Shown here: positions 37,187-45,517 of the stretch, piece by piece
Numbering within the stretch: position 1 is the first letter of the stretch
Layout of the letters: the number at the start of each line of letters is the position of its first letter
NCBI GenBank assembly: GCA_963664835.2
Contig: CAXXUG010000006.1
Span: 58,786 to 122,785 of the forward strand
Length of the DNA: 64,000 bases
Origin: G963664835 sp963664835
Lineage (GTDB): Bacteria > Chloroflexota > UBA6077 > FW602-bin22 > JBCLEL01
Direction of reading: 5' to 3'
The notes under the pieces: generated by a model
The model's input: the letters and a program-made list of their open reading frames with translations, nothing else
What the model was told of the DNA's origin: nothing
Database searches by the model: none
Program-made: the position numbers and the translations under genes

Positions 37187-37341
37187 CTCTAGCCTGGCGG
37201 CAGCCTCGGCTAGACCGATCTTGCCAACCCGGAAGAGTCTCCTAGGATTTCGCCCTTCCGGGGTGACGCGCAGTTCTTAGCCGAGCGCTACCGCCCCGAC
37301 TACTAGAGCATTTCATACTGCACACCACCTCCTTTCTACTG
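37155..37341 (-). ncRNA. Candidate about 190-nt structured leader or small RNA
   Basis: On the minus strand a possible -10 box TATGCT (37353-37348) would start an RNA near 37341. It contains AAAGGAGGT and a 24-codon open frame (ATG 37316 to TAG 37242, Cys/Ser-rich start). It also has successive hairpins: GGGG/CCCC with inner GCGC pairs (37260-37297), CCCGGAAG/CTTCCGGG (37228-37262) and TCTAGCC/GGCTAGA (37188-37214), and then the terminator at 37155-37186. The class is not recognised. The four consecutive stems ending in a terminator argue for a functional RNA. Confidence 0.45.
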
Positions 37342-37404
37342 CCCCCTAGCATACCACAGCGACGGGTCTGTTGCTATACCCGATTCTCCGATATTGCGTT
37401 CGAA

Positions 37405-38208
37405 TCAGCTTACGAGAATGCCACCGTCCACCGTAATCGACTGTCCCGTGATGTAGCTCGCGATCGGCGAGGCCAGAAAGGTCACCACGTTCGCGATCTC
37501 CTCCGGCTGAGCGATCCTGCCGAGTGGTACGATGCCCAGGCGCTGGCGCAGATGCTCGCGGGGCGGCAATCCCATCTGTTTGACTCCAATCTCGTCGTCT
37601 AACCGCCAGTTGAACGCGGTATCGACTACACCGGGACAGACCGCGTTGGCGGTAATGTTGTATTGCGCCAGCGCCTTCGAGGCTTGGTGGGTGAGACTTC
37701 TCACCGCCGCCTTACTCGCGGCGTACGGCGGCGACAGGCTGTGAGTGCCGCGGCCGGCCACCGACGACATGCTGACAATCGTCCCGCTTCGCTGTTCGAT
37801 CATGTACCGGGCCGCCGATTGCATGCAGAAGAAGACCCCTCGAGCGTTCACCGCCATCGTCATGTCCCAGTCGTCCTCTGAGACTTCGCCAAACGGGTTT
37901 GCCCGCAGCAACCCTGCATTATTTACGAGGATGTCCAGCCGGCCAAGCTCTTCCACCGTACGGTCGACCATCTGGTCGATCTGCTTCACGGACGTCATGT
38001 CCGCCGGCACCTCCAGCGCTCGCCGACCCAGCCCACGAACCTCTTCGCACACGTTGGCCACCCATTCCTCGTGCAAGTCGTTCACAGCGACGTCGGCGCC
38101 CGCCTTGGCCATCCGCAATGCGATTGCCCTGCCGATTCCGCTGCCGCCGCCAGTCACCAGAGCGACTTTGCCGGTGAGGTCGATATCTTCGCTCACTTTC
38201 GCGTTCAT
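37405..38208 (-). CDS. Short-chain dehydrogenase/reductase
   Basis: Classical SDR of 267 residues. NAD(P) loop TGGGSGIGRAIA, an Asp after the second strand in AVNDLHEE (suggesting NAD preference), NNAG, catalytic Ser in VSMSSVAG, YAASKAA with catalytic Tyr and Lys, and a C-terminal ASYITGQSITVDGG. The start at ATG 38208 (MNAKVSE) is chosen; a GTG at 38220 is possible. The substrate cannot be deduced: the family covers sugars, steroids and acyl chains. No functional partner gene adjoins. Confidence 0.88.
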   Translation of the reverse strand: MNAKVSEDIDLTGKVALVTGGGSGIGRAIALRMAKAGADVAVNDLHEEWVANVCEEVRGLGRRALEVPADMTSVKQIDQMVDRTVEELGRLDILVNNAGLLRANPFGEVSEDDWDMTMAVNARGVFFCMQSAARYMIEQRSGTIVSMSSVAGRGTHSLSPPYAASKAAVRSLTHQASKALAQYNITANAVCPGVVDTAFNWRLDDEIGVKQMGLPPREHLRQRLGIVPLGRIAQPEEIANVVTFLASPIASYITGQSITVDGGILVS

Positions 38209-38429
38209 TCCCAAATACACCTCTCGACACTTGATTTGTCATTGCATTGAACAATGGCCCGAAGTGAAATGCAAGGATCGTCCCGCCGACCGTCCGGTCG
38301 GCCTTGTGTCACGTATCCTCGCCAGAACAGAGTTATGTGGCCTGTCGCGACGTAATGAAGGTCCTGTACAAGCAGCCGAAAGCACAGAGTTGGCGCAGAT
38401 TCTCCAAGAACAGGCTGCGCCCGCCCGTC

Positions 38430-39980
38430 CTAGCTGCCGAATCCCGCCAGCCTGAGGGCGTCCACCGCCGCTTCGCGGTCGCTCCAGGGAAACTCTTCCT
38501 CACCGAAGCACATCGATCTCTCGTGGCCCTTTCCGCATACCAACACGCAGTCACCGTCGTTTGCTATCTCGACCGCGTGCCGGATCGCGTCCGCCCGGTC
38601 CTCAATCTTGAAGACCGTCTCGCCTTCGACACCGCCGGCCTCCAGGCAGCCGGCCGCGATCTCGTCGATAATCGCCGGCAGGCTCTCCGTTCGTGGGTCT
38701 TCTGCAGTGAGGACTACGATGTCTGCTCGTTCGCTCGCGATTCTTCCCATGACCGGGCGCTTCTCCCGATCGCGCAGGCCGGCGCAGCCAAACACGACGA
38801 TTACTCTATTCGCCGGCGCCATCGTTCGTGCCGCGATCAGAGCCTCGTTCAGGCTGCTCGACGTGTGGGCGAAGTCGATTCTGACCTGGAACGATTGGCC
38901 CAGTTCGACCTGCTCCATCCGACCGGGGACGCCCTTGAAGCCGGCGAGCCCTGCGGCGATTTCATCCGGATCGATATCTAATGCGTACGCGGTGGCGATT
39001 GTCGCTAGGGCGTTCTTTACGTTGTAGCCTCCCGGCAGATTCAGGACGAAGTCTCGTCGCCACTCCGGCGTGATCGCCCGAAACTTCGACATGGTTCCGC
39101 CGAGTTCGATGCCAATAGCCTTCACTTCTGATTGGACATCGACCGAGTAGGTCACTATCCGGTCCGCGGTGGTTCGCGTTAGCCTCTCGAAATTGTCATC
39201 GTCCGCATTAAGGACCGCGACCTTGGGTTGATTGGGTTTTCTCCAAGTGGCTCCCAGCCCGTCGAAGAGGAGCGCCTTGGCCTCGACGTACTGGCTCAGC
39301 GTCTCGTGAAAGTCTAGATGGTCGGAGGTTATGTTAGTGACCACACCCACGTCGAACTCGCAACCCAACACCCGGCGATGGGCTAGCCCATGGGAAGTCG
39401 TCTCCAATAAGACGGTCTCGACCTCATTAATCCTCATCTCCCGGAGTAACGCCTGAAGCTGGAACGCGTCCGGCGTCGTGGTGTGGAGTCCGGTCTCCAT
39501 TTCGCGTCCCCCGTACGCGGCGGACACGCTGGTGATTGCGCCGACTCTTCGGTCCACTCTGCTCAGCAACTCATAGAGCATCGATGACGTGGTCGTCTTG
39601 CCATCGGTGCCAGTAACTCCGATTAGAGTCATTTCGCGGGTCGGATGTCCCCACCAGGCTGATGACGCCCTTGCCCAAGCAGCCCGTCCATCGTCAACGA
39701 TCGCCCCTGGAAGCCCGGCGCGCCGGTTCGCCCCCTCGGAAACGACTCCGATTGCACCTCGTTCCAGGGCCTGGCCGGCGTAACTCAGGCCGTCTCTTGA
39801 AGTCCCAGGGATTGCGAAGAACAGAGATCCTGCCTTTGCCTCGCGGGAGTCGCACGTAATATCGGTGACCTCGACTCTCGAGTCCAGGTCGACGAGGCGT
39901 TCGACCCGAACGTGTTCGAAAAGCGCGGCCAGGCTTTGAGGTCGAGGTTGCTCAGTTGGGTCGAGTGAAATCTGGGACAT
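38430..39980 (-). CDS. murE: MurE-type UDP-MurNAc-tripeptide ligase
   Basis: Adds the third residue to the peptidoglycan stem peptide. The 516 residues show an N-terminal Mur domain (DSREAKAGSLFFAIPG), the ATP site GVTGTDGKTTTSSML, LETTSHGLAHRR, NITSDHLDFH, and a C-terminal IDFAHTSSSLNEAL with FGCAGLRDREKRPVMG and CGKGHE. At the position of the meso-DAP motif DNPR this protein reads EDPR, so the third residue is not certain. It overlaps femAB by 29 bp, so the two form a wall-synthesis pair. Confidence 0.92.
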   Translation of the reverse strand: MSQISLDPTEQPRPQSLAALFEHVRVERLVDLDSRVEVTDITCDSREAKAGSLFFAIPGTSRDGLSYAGQALERGAIGVVSEGANRRAGLPGAIVDDGRAAWARASSAWWGHPTREMTLIGVTGTDGKTTTSSMLYELLSRVDRRVGAITSVSAAYGGREMETGLHTTTPDAFQLQALLREMRINEVETVLLETTSHGLAHRRVLGCEFDVGVVTNITSDHLDFHETLSQYVEAKALLFDGLGATWRKPNQPKVAVLNADDDNFERLTRTTADRIVTYSVDVQSEVKAIGIELGGTMSKFRAITPEWRRDFVLNLPGGYNVKNALATIATAYALDIDPDEIAAGLAGFKGVPGRMEQVELGQSFQVRIDFAHTSSSLNEALIAARTMAPANRVIVVFGCAGLRDREKRPVMGRIASERADIVVLTAEDPRTESLPAIIDEIAAGCLEAGGVEGETVFKIEDRADAIRHAVEIANDGDCVLVCGKGHERSMCFGEEEFPWSDREAAVDALRLAGFGS

Positions 39981-41115
39981 TGGTCAGCACCGGACGCCAT
40001 CGCGATAGCAACTCGTTACTCTTGCCACATGCCAATCTCCAGGCCCGCCAGGCTCGCGTCGCGACAAACCACTCCATCGGGCGATAGATGCGGTCGAACG
40101 CGCCGGCAAATCTGAAAACACTTCCGCCGAACCCTCGCTTGAAGTGGTAAACACCCCATAGATGACCGGCCTCCCCGTTTGATGACGGCAACGAGTGCCC
40201 TTCGCGCTTGAACGTACGTCCCACTTCATCTGGTATGCCCCAGAGGTCGTAGGAGGTGTATCCCATCTCCTTGAGATGAAGGATTATCGACCATTGAATC
40301 AGGTCGTTCAGCTTCAGATGTCTGGTCGCGTTCGAAAAACCGCCGTACAGATAGTAGGCGCGATCTCCTGAGAGAACCACCAGCGTCGCCGCGATAACTC
40401 GCCCCTCGTGCTCCACCTTAAACAGTTTTGCGTTGCCGGCCGGCGCAAGTTGGCCCCACAAAGCCTTCAAGTACTCTTCGTCGCGAACCGGAACGCGCGA
40501 TCTATTGCTGGCCGCCGATAACATCTTCATTAAGCACGGCAGATCCTGGTGGTCGCCTAACCTTACCGTCACTCCTCGCCGGCCCGCCACCCGAATATTG
40601 TAGCGAGTGCCAGATGAAAGGCGGGATTGCAGAGTCGGAACGTCCGCCGTCAGATCCACAACGAGCGTACTTCGTGGCTGGACCTCGTCGCCCCGAACCC
40701 AACCGGCCGATGTCAGGTCCCGTTCCGAGATCGCCGAGCTTTCTACCGGCAACTCGATCTTTGCCGCCAGGCAACCAAGTTGGGCCAACCTTGAGTCCAA
40801 TTCGCCTAGAAACGGAATGAGTAGTCCGTTGTCGGTCGAAAGGAGAGGGCCACGGGGCACGTAGGCGAACGACCCAATCGGAAATTGCTTCAACAGCACC
40901 TGTGCGCCGGCGACCGGAACGTCGTCGCGCATCAGTTGCAGGCGCAGCGGTCGCCAACCGTAGCGTCTCTTTAGCGCTCCCCATTCCCAGGTCTGCAGGA
41001 TGTTCTGATCGGGTTGCTGAGTCACCCACCGACGCCAGGCGGATGCGTCGTCGACGGTTTGAAGGTGGAAATTGCCTGGGGGCGATTCGGTGATTGTCGG
41101 TGCGTTCGTAAACAT
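39952..41115 (-). CDS. FemAB-family peptidoglycan bridge aminoacyltransferase
   Basis: A 387-residue protein of the FemX/FemAB group, which uses aminoacyl-tRNA to build branches on lipid II. The two GNAT-like halves are seen: the first has NILQTWEWGALKRRYGW, PIGSFAYVPRGPLL and STLVVDLTADVPTLQSRLSSGTRYNIR; the second has DRAYYLYGGFSNATRHLKLNDLIQWSIIL and YDLWGIPDE, and ends with YHFKRGFGG. Its 3' end overlaps murE. This suggests cross-bridged peptidoglycan or another aminoacylated envelope product. Confidence 0.88.
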   Translation of the reverse strand: MFTNAPTITESPPGNFHLQTVDDASAWRRWVTQQPDQNILQTWEWGALKRRYGWRPLRLQLMRDDVPVAGAQVLLKQFPIGSFAYVPRGPLLSTDNGLLIPFLGELDSRLAQLGCLAAKIELPVESSAISERDLTSAGWVRGDEVQPRSTLVVDLTADVPTLQSRLSSGTRYNIRVAGRRGVTVRLGDHQDLPCLMKMLSAASNRSRVPVRDEEYLKALWGQLAPAGNAKLFKVEHEGRVIAATLVVLSGDRAYYLYGGFSNATRHLKLNDLIQWSIILHLKEMGYTSYDLWGIPDEVGRTFKREGHSLPSSNGEAGHLWGVYHFKRGFGGSVFRFAGAFDRIYRPMEWFVATRAWRAWRLACGKSNELLSRWRPVLTNVPDFTRPN

Positions 41116-41210
41116 CGGGCGATTATAGCCAGATGCACGGTTAAAAAGTCCTGATAGGCTGATTCAGAGCCGTGAGAATGGCGTATGAGGACGGTAGAAA
41201 CGTTGGCGCG

Positions 41211-42224
41211 CTAGTGCCGGCGCCTCAGGACGTACTCGCTCAGTTGCAGAAGCGAGTCTCTATATCGATTGTCCGGTAGCTCGTCCAGGGCCTCTTTCGC
41301 TCGCTCGGAGAATTGCTCCGCCTGCTCGGTCGCCTCGACCACAGCGGACGACTCTCTGACGAGCCGCACGAGCTCCGGCGCCAACTCCTCGCGGTGCTCT
41401 GGCCTCTCGATCACACCATTCAGTAGATCGACACCGACGTCGGCCTCGGCAAGGAGTATAGCCGGCAATGTGATGTTGCCCTGAAGTAGGTCGCTCCCGA
41501 CCGGCTTCCCCATGTCGTTCTCATCGCCGGTGAAGTCGAGCACGTCGTCCACGATCTGAAATGCCAATCCCAGGTTGTAACCGCATTCCCGCAGCTTCGT
41601 GATCGTAAACTCGTCAGCCTCGCTCACGATCGCGCCCGCCTCCGCGGCGGTGCTCAGCAGTGAGGCGGTCTTGCTTCCTATTTTCTTGAAGTACGTTTCC
41701 CGGCTGAAATCCGGCTCAGCCTTCGAGTACATCTGTCGCAATTCCCCGTCGCAGATCGCCATCAATGTCTGGCCGAAAGCGCGCATTGCCCTGTTGCTGT
41801 GCGTCCGCGTGCAAAGCTCCGCCGCCGTCGCGAAGACGTAGTCGCCGACGAGGACGGCCGCCCTCGTTGGGACAAGTGAGTGCAACGACGACCTGCCTCG
41901 TCGGACCTTGGAGTCATCGATCAGATCGTCGTGAATCAGAGTTGCGGTGTGCATCAACTCGAAGGCGGCCCCCAGCTTGAACAGTCGGTCATTGGGATTG
42001 GTGCCGAATCCCCCGGCCAGAAGCACTATCGCCGGCCGAATTCGCTTGCCCTTGCTGGAAAGTACGTATTCGAGAAGTGAACCGAGAATGGGAAACTCCA
42101 CCTCGGCGATCTGAGCGATCTCTCGCTCCACCTTCTCGAGGCCTTGCCGAACCGGTGCCAGAATCTCGCCTAGAGTGGGCTCCGCGGTCAGGTTTACGGA
42201 GGGCTTCGATACTATATCGGCCAA
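41211..42224 (-). CDS. Trans-polyprenyl diphosphate synthase
   Basis: Makes long all-trans prenyl chains, most likely the quinone side chain. The 337-residue all-alpha protein has GKRIRPAIVLLAGG, the first aspartate-rich motif HDDLIDDSKVRRG, GDYVFATAAEL, the KTASLLSTAAEAGAI region and the second motif FQIVDDVLDFTGDENDMGKPVGSDL. The chain length is not predictable by eye. It stands between femAB and tatD on the same strand. Confidence 0.92.
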   Translation of the reverse strand: MADIVSKPSVNLTAEPTLGEILAPVRQGLEKVEREIAQIAEVEFPILGSLLEYVLSSKGKRIRPAIVLLAGGFGTNPNDRLFKLGAAFELMHTATLIHDDLIDDSKVRRGRSSLHSLVPTRAAVLVGDYVFATAAELCTRTHSNRAMRAFGQTLMAICDGELRQMYSKAEPDFSRETYFKKIGSKTASLLSTAAEAGAIVSEADEFTITKLRECGYNLGLAFQIVDDVLDFTGDENDMGKPVGSDLLQGNITLPAILLAEADVGVDLLNGVIERPEHREELAPELVRLVRESSAVVEATEQAEQFSERAKEALDELPDNRYRDSLLQLSEYVLRRRH

Positions 42225-42236
42225 GTTGCGCCTCAG

Positions 42237-43100
42237 CTATAGCTCAATGTCGGCATTCTGATCCCCCCGCACAGGCCACCCGAATACTCGGCGACAGTTT
42301 GATCGCAACTGCCTGGCCAGTGACGCCGACGTAGTCTCCCTGATCTCGGTCAAGACCCCGAACGTCTCCACCAGATGCTTCGGCTCGTTCCTCTTGCCCC
42401 GGAAGGGTACCGGTGCAAGGTATGGTGCATCTGTCTCGATGAGAATCGCTTCTGCGGGAAGCCATCGGGCGACCGAGCGCAAGTTGCCGGCGCTCTTGTA
42501 GGTCAGATTGCCCGCCAATGATACCAGATATCCAGCGTCGAGCGCGCGCGCCGCTAACTCCCTGCCGCCACTGAAGCAATGCAGCACTCCAGGCGGTCGG
42601 TCGGCCAGCTTGCAGGAGGCTGCTCGACTGTGTCCCTCAAGCCGTCCCATAACTTCGCCGTCAGCCTGCCGATTGTGCACCGTAACCGGTAGACCTAACT
42701 CCGCCGCCAGATTCAGTTGGGCCTCGAATGCCTCGATCTGCTTGTCCATAGGCGTGAAATCTCGGTAGAAATCGAGACCAATCTCCCCGATCGCCACTAC
42801 CGAGGAGCTGTCTGCCAGGTCCTTGATCAGTCCGATCGCGGTCGGGTCGAAACTAGATGCATAGTTCGGATGTATGCCTACAGCAACGCGCAGTTGATTC
42901 CGATCTCTTGCCAGAGACAGGTTGCGCTTCGCGTCCTCCAAGTCTATGGCGACGGAGAGAATACCGGCCACTCCGGAACGGGCGGAACGTTCCAAGACAT
43001 CTTCGACGTCGTCCCGGAACCGCTCGTCGGTCAGATGACAGTGGGTGTCGAACAGGCCGAGAGAATCAGTCAATCTTGGGAAATAGGACCTTCCCGGCAT
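42237..43100 (-). CDS. tatD: TatD-family metal-dependent deoxyribonuclease
   Basis: Amidohydrolase-fold nuclease implicated in DNA repair. The 287 residues include FDTHCHLTDERF (metal His), VAVGIHPNYAS, AIGEIGLDFYRD, PVTVHNRQADG, GVLHCFSGG and ILIETDAPYLAPVPFRGKRNEP. Its start lies inside the metG 3' end: ATG 43100, or a TTG at 43073 nearer the usual N-terminus. The metG-tatD pairing is common across bacteria. Confidence 0.93.
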   Translation of the reverse strand: MPGRSYFPRLTDSLGLFDTHCHLTDERFRDDVEDVLERSARSGVAGILSVAIDLEDAKRNLSLARDRNQLRVAVGIHPNYASSFDPTAIGLIKDLADSSSVVAIGEIGLDFYRDFTPMDKQIEAFEAQLNLAAELGLPVTVHNRQADGEVMGRLEGHSRAASCKLADRPPGVLHCFSGGRELAARALDAGYLVSLAGNLTYKSAGNLRSVARWLPAEAILIETDAPYLAPVPFRGKRNEPKHLVETFGVLTEIRETTSASLARQLRSNCRRVFGWPVRGDQNADIEL

Positions 43101-44628
43101 GGGCGATCACCTGACCGCTTCCACCGGCCCCCCACTCCAGAGATTGCAGCCAGTCTTTTTCTTGTCCATCGGCGCCAAGGGCGTGCGCAATTCGGTCCGC
43201 TGTGGCCGGAAGAAACGGCCGCACCGCCTCGCCTATCAATCGAAGCGTCTCGGCCAAATGATAAAGCGCCGTATCGAGCTTGCCGCCTGCCTCAGCGTCG
43301 CCGGCGCGCTCCGCCTTTGCCAGAGTCCATGGGGCGGATTCCTGGACGTACCGATTAGCTCTGACCACCAGCTCCCATATCGCCGCGAGTGCTGACTGAG
43401 GATCGTAATCGTCGCCCATCGAAGCCTGGACCCTGCCGGCGATTCCCGAAGCGATTTGCGCCAGATCCTCGCCATCGCTGGTGGGCGACGCCGGCGCGGG
43501 AACGGTGCCCTTTCGATACCGATGCAGCATATTCACGCTGCGATTCAGCAGGTTGCCAAGGTCATTGGCGAGATCGGCCGTGTACCGCCGCTCGAGTTTG
43601 TCTCCGGTGTAGTCCGCGTCGTCCGTCGGCGGAACCTCCCTGAGCAGCCAGTAGCGAACAGCGTCCGCGCCGTATTTCCCTACCAAATCCCCCGGGTCTA
43701 CCACGTTCCCCAACGACTTGCTGATCTTCTGGTTGTCGATGGTCAGATACCCGTGGACGAATATGGTTGAAGGTATCGGTACGCCAGCCGACATTAGCAT
43801 CGCCGGCCAGTAGATGGCGTGGAACCTGAGTATGCCCTTGCCTATTGCGTGGACTCTGTTCGGGCTATCCTGCCAGAACCGGCGGTACAGGTCTTCGTTC
43901 GAAGCGTAACCCAAGGCGGTGATGTAGTTGGTCAATGCGTCGAACCAGACATACATTACTTGGTTTGCGTCCCCCGGTACTTCGACACCCCATCCCCGTG
44001 CCCGGTCCCGAGTTCGTGAAATGCTGAAGTCCTCCAGTCCTCGCGCTACGAAGGAGTAGGCCTCGTTGCGCCGGCTTTCAGGAATGATCTGCAGGTCGCC
44101 ATCTGCTATGAGCTTGGCCAGCCGGTCCTGGTAGCGCGACAGCCGGAAGAAATAGTTCTCCTCCTCGACCACGTCGGGCTCGGTCCCGTGATCCGGACAT
44201 TTTCCCTCTACCAACTCCTCCTCGTCGTAGAACAGCTCACAATCGACGCAGTACAGCCCTCGATAGTTCTTCTTGTAGATATCGCCTCTCTCGGCGCAAA
44301 GTTTCCAAAGTAGCTGGGCGCCGGCAATGTGGCGACGCTCCACCGACGTCCGAATGAAGTCATCGTTGGAGATGTCCAACGCGTCGATAAGATCGATGAA
44401 CGACTGAGCGTAGCGATCCACCAGCTCCTCGGTGGATACGCCCTCCCGTTCGGCCGCCTGAACATTCTTCAGGCTGTTCTCATCGCTGCCGGATTGGAAA
44501 TACGTTTCATCTCCAACCAGCCGGTGATAGCGGGCGAACACGTCTGCCTGGACGAACTCCAGTGCGTGGCCGATGTGCGGCGCTGCATTTACATACGGTA
44601 TAGAGGTGGTGATGTAGAACCTGGACAT
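43066..44628 (-). CDS. metG: Methionyl-tRNA synthetase
   Basis: Class I enzyme charging tRNA-Met. HIGH is in AAPHIGHALEF, and the KMSKS loop reads KISKSLGNV. A single zinc knuckle is visible (YCVDCELFYDEEELVEGKCPDHG). The C-terminal anticodon helix bundle has NLLNRSVNM. At 520 residues it lacks the C-terminal tRNA-binding/dimer domain found in longer forms. It starts at ATG 44628 and overlaps tatD by 35 bp. Confidence 0.96.
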   Translation of the reverse strand: MSRFYITTSIPYVNAAPHIGHALEFVQADVFARYHRLVGDETYFQSGSDENSLKNVQAAEREGVSTEELVDRYAQSFIDLIDALDISNDDFIRTSVERRHIAGAQLLWKLCAERGDIYKKNYRGLYCVDCELFYDEEELVEGKCPDHGTEPDVVEEENYFFRLSRYQDRLAKLIADGDLQIIPESRRNEAYSFVARGLEDFSISRTRDRARGWGVEVPGDANQVMYVWFDALTNYITALGYASNEDLYRRFWQDSPNRVHAIGKGILRFHAIYWPAMLMSAGVPIPSTIFVHGYLTIDNQKISKSLGNVVDPGDLVGKYGADAVRYWLLREVPPTDDADYTGDKLERRYTADLANDLGNLLNRSVNMLHRYRKGTVPAPASPTSDGEDLAQIASGIAGRVQASMGDDYDPQSALAAIWELVVRANRYVQESAPWTLAKAERAGDAEAGGKLDTALYHLAETLRLIGEAVRPFLPATADRIAHALGADGQEKDWLQSLEWGAGGSGQVIAHAGKVLFPKID

Positions 44629-44701
44629 TTAACCTCGTGATTCAACTGAGGGTGCAGGTCGCCGGCGGTTGTTAAGCCGTGCGGTCCACCTTGAGACAAG
44701 C

Positions 44702-45514
44702 TCAGATATTATCATTATTTCCCAGGGCCAACAAAACTCGCCGCACCTCCCGCCGGCTGACTCCGGTGTGCTTGCTAATGCGCCGGACCCTCTCTTTGAG
44801 TTCAGCCTCCTTCTCTGACTCAATTACTCGCGCGTCACCGCCGGTCAGCTTTGTCGCCCCATCTATGACGATCGTTATCTCTCCACGCCACATTCTGTCC
44901 GCTAGCTGCGCCGCCAGTTCGCCGCACGTTCCCCGCAATAGCTCTTCGTGCAATTTCGTCATCTCCCTCGCGATCAGGAGCCGTCTCTCCGGCAGGTGCT
45001 CCGCAAGGGCCCGCAGCGTCCCCGCAAGTCTGCTTGGCGATTCGAAGGCAACCGTAGTATCCGCGACGTTGAGCTGATCAATTAGTCTTGAGGCGAGTCC
45101 CGGCGAACGAGGCCAGAATCCGACGAACTCGAATGGCGACGCGTCGAACCCGGATACGGATAGGGCGGCGATTACCGCGCTGGGGCCAGGGATCGGCGTT
45201 ACCTCGAATCCGGCGCGCCACGCCTCGTCGATCAATCTGGTACCGGGATCACTGATCGACGGTGTGCCGGCGTCGCTGACCAATGCGACGTCGCCGGCCG
45301 AGAGCGCCGCAATCACCGCCGGCATCCTCCGGCTGTGATTGTGCTCGTTGTAGCTAAGCAGTTTGGCCGTAAGGCCCAGGTGGTCGATCAGCTTCCTGGT
45401 GGTCCGAGTGTCTTCCGCGAGGATTAGATCGACTGACTCCAAGACTCGGCCGGCCCGCGACGAGCAGTCTGCCAAATTGCCAATCGGCCCCGCAACTACG
45501 TACAGGCGGCCCAT
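44702..45514 (-). CDS. rsmI: 16S rRNA 2'-O-ribose C1402 methyltransferase
   Basis: SAM-dependent methyltransferase of the tetrapyrrole-methylase fold. The 270 residues have LYVVAGPIGNLADCSSRA, LILAEDTRTTRKLIDHLG, LVSDAGTPSISDPG, VTPIPGPSAVIAALSVSG and ESPSRLAGTL. The C-terminal extension has a helix-turn-helix-like SKHTGVSRREVRRVLL. It starts four bases after the upstream unknown gene, so the two are likely cotranscribed. Confidence 0.95.
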   Translation of the reverse strand: MGRLYVVAGPIGNLADCSSRAGRVLESVDLILAEDTRTTRKLIDHLGLTAKLLSYNEHNHSRRMPAVIAALSAGDVALVSDAGTPSISDPGTRLIDEAWRAGFEVTPIPGPSAVIAALSVSGFDASPFEFVGFWPRSPGLASRLIDQLNVADTTVAFESPSRLAGTLRALAEHLPERRLLIAREMTKLHEELLRGTCGELAAQLADRMWRGEITIVIDGATKLTGGDARVIESEKEAELKERVRRISKHTGVSRREVRRVLLALGNNDNI

Positions 45515-45517
45515 CGA

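Noticed and set aside
37136..37275. Open minus-strand frame leading into birA (RRLFRVGKIGLAEAAARLE and so on), suggesting a longer BirA
   Set aside because: It has no ATG, GTG or TTG, and it runs through the perfect terminator hairpin. BirA group I proteins begin near the chosen GTG.
37325..37338. CACCTCCTTTCTA resembling the 3' end of 16S rRNA
   Set aside because: Only the anti-Shine-Dalgarno word matches. The upstream sequence is not rRNA, and on the minus strand it is simply a ribosome-binding site.
38285..38302. GCCGACC/GGTCGGC hairpin near the 3' side of murE
   Set aside because: No U-tract on either strand and it lies about 130 bp beyond the murE stop; too weak to call a terminator.
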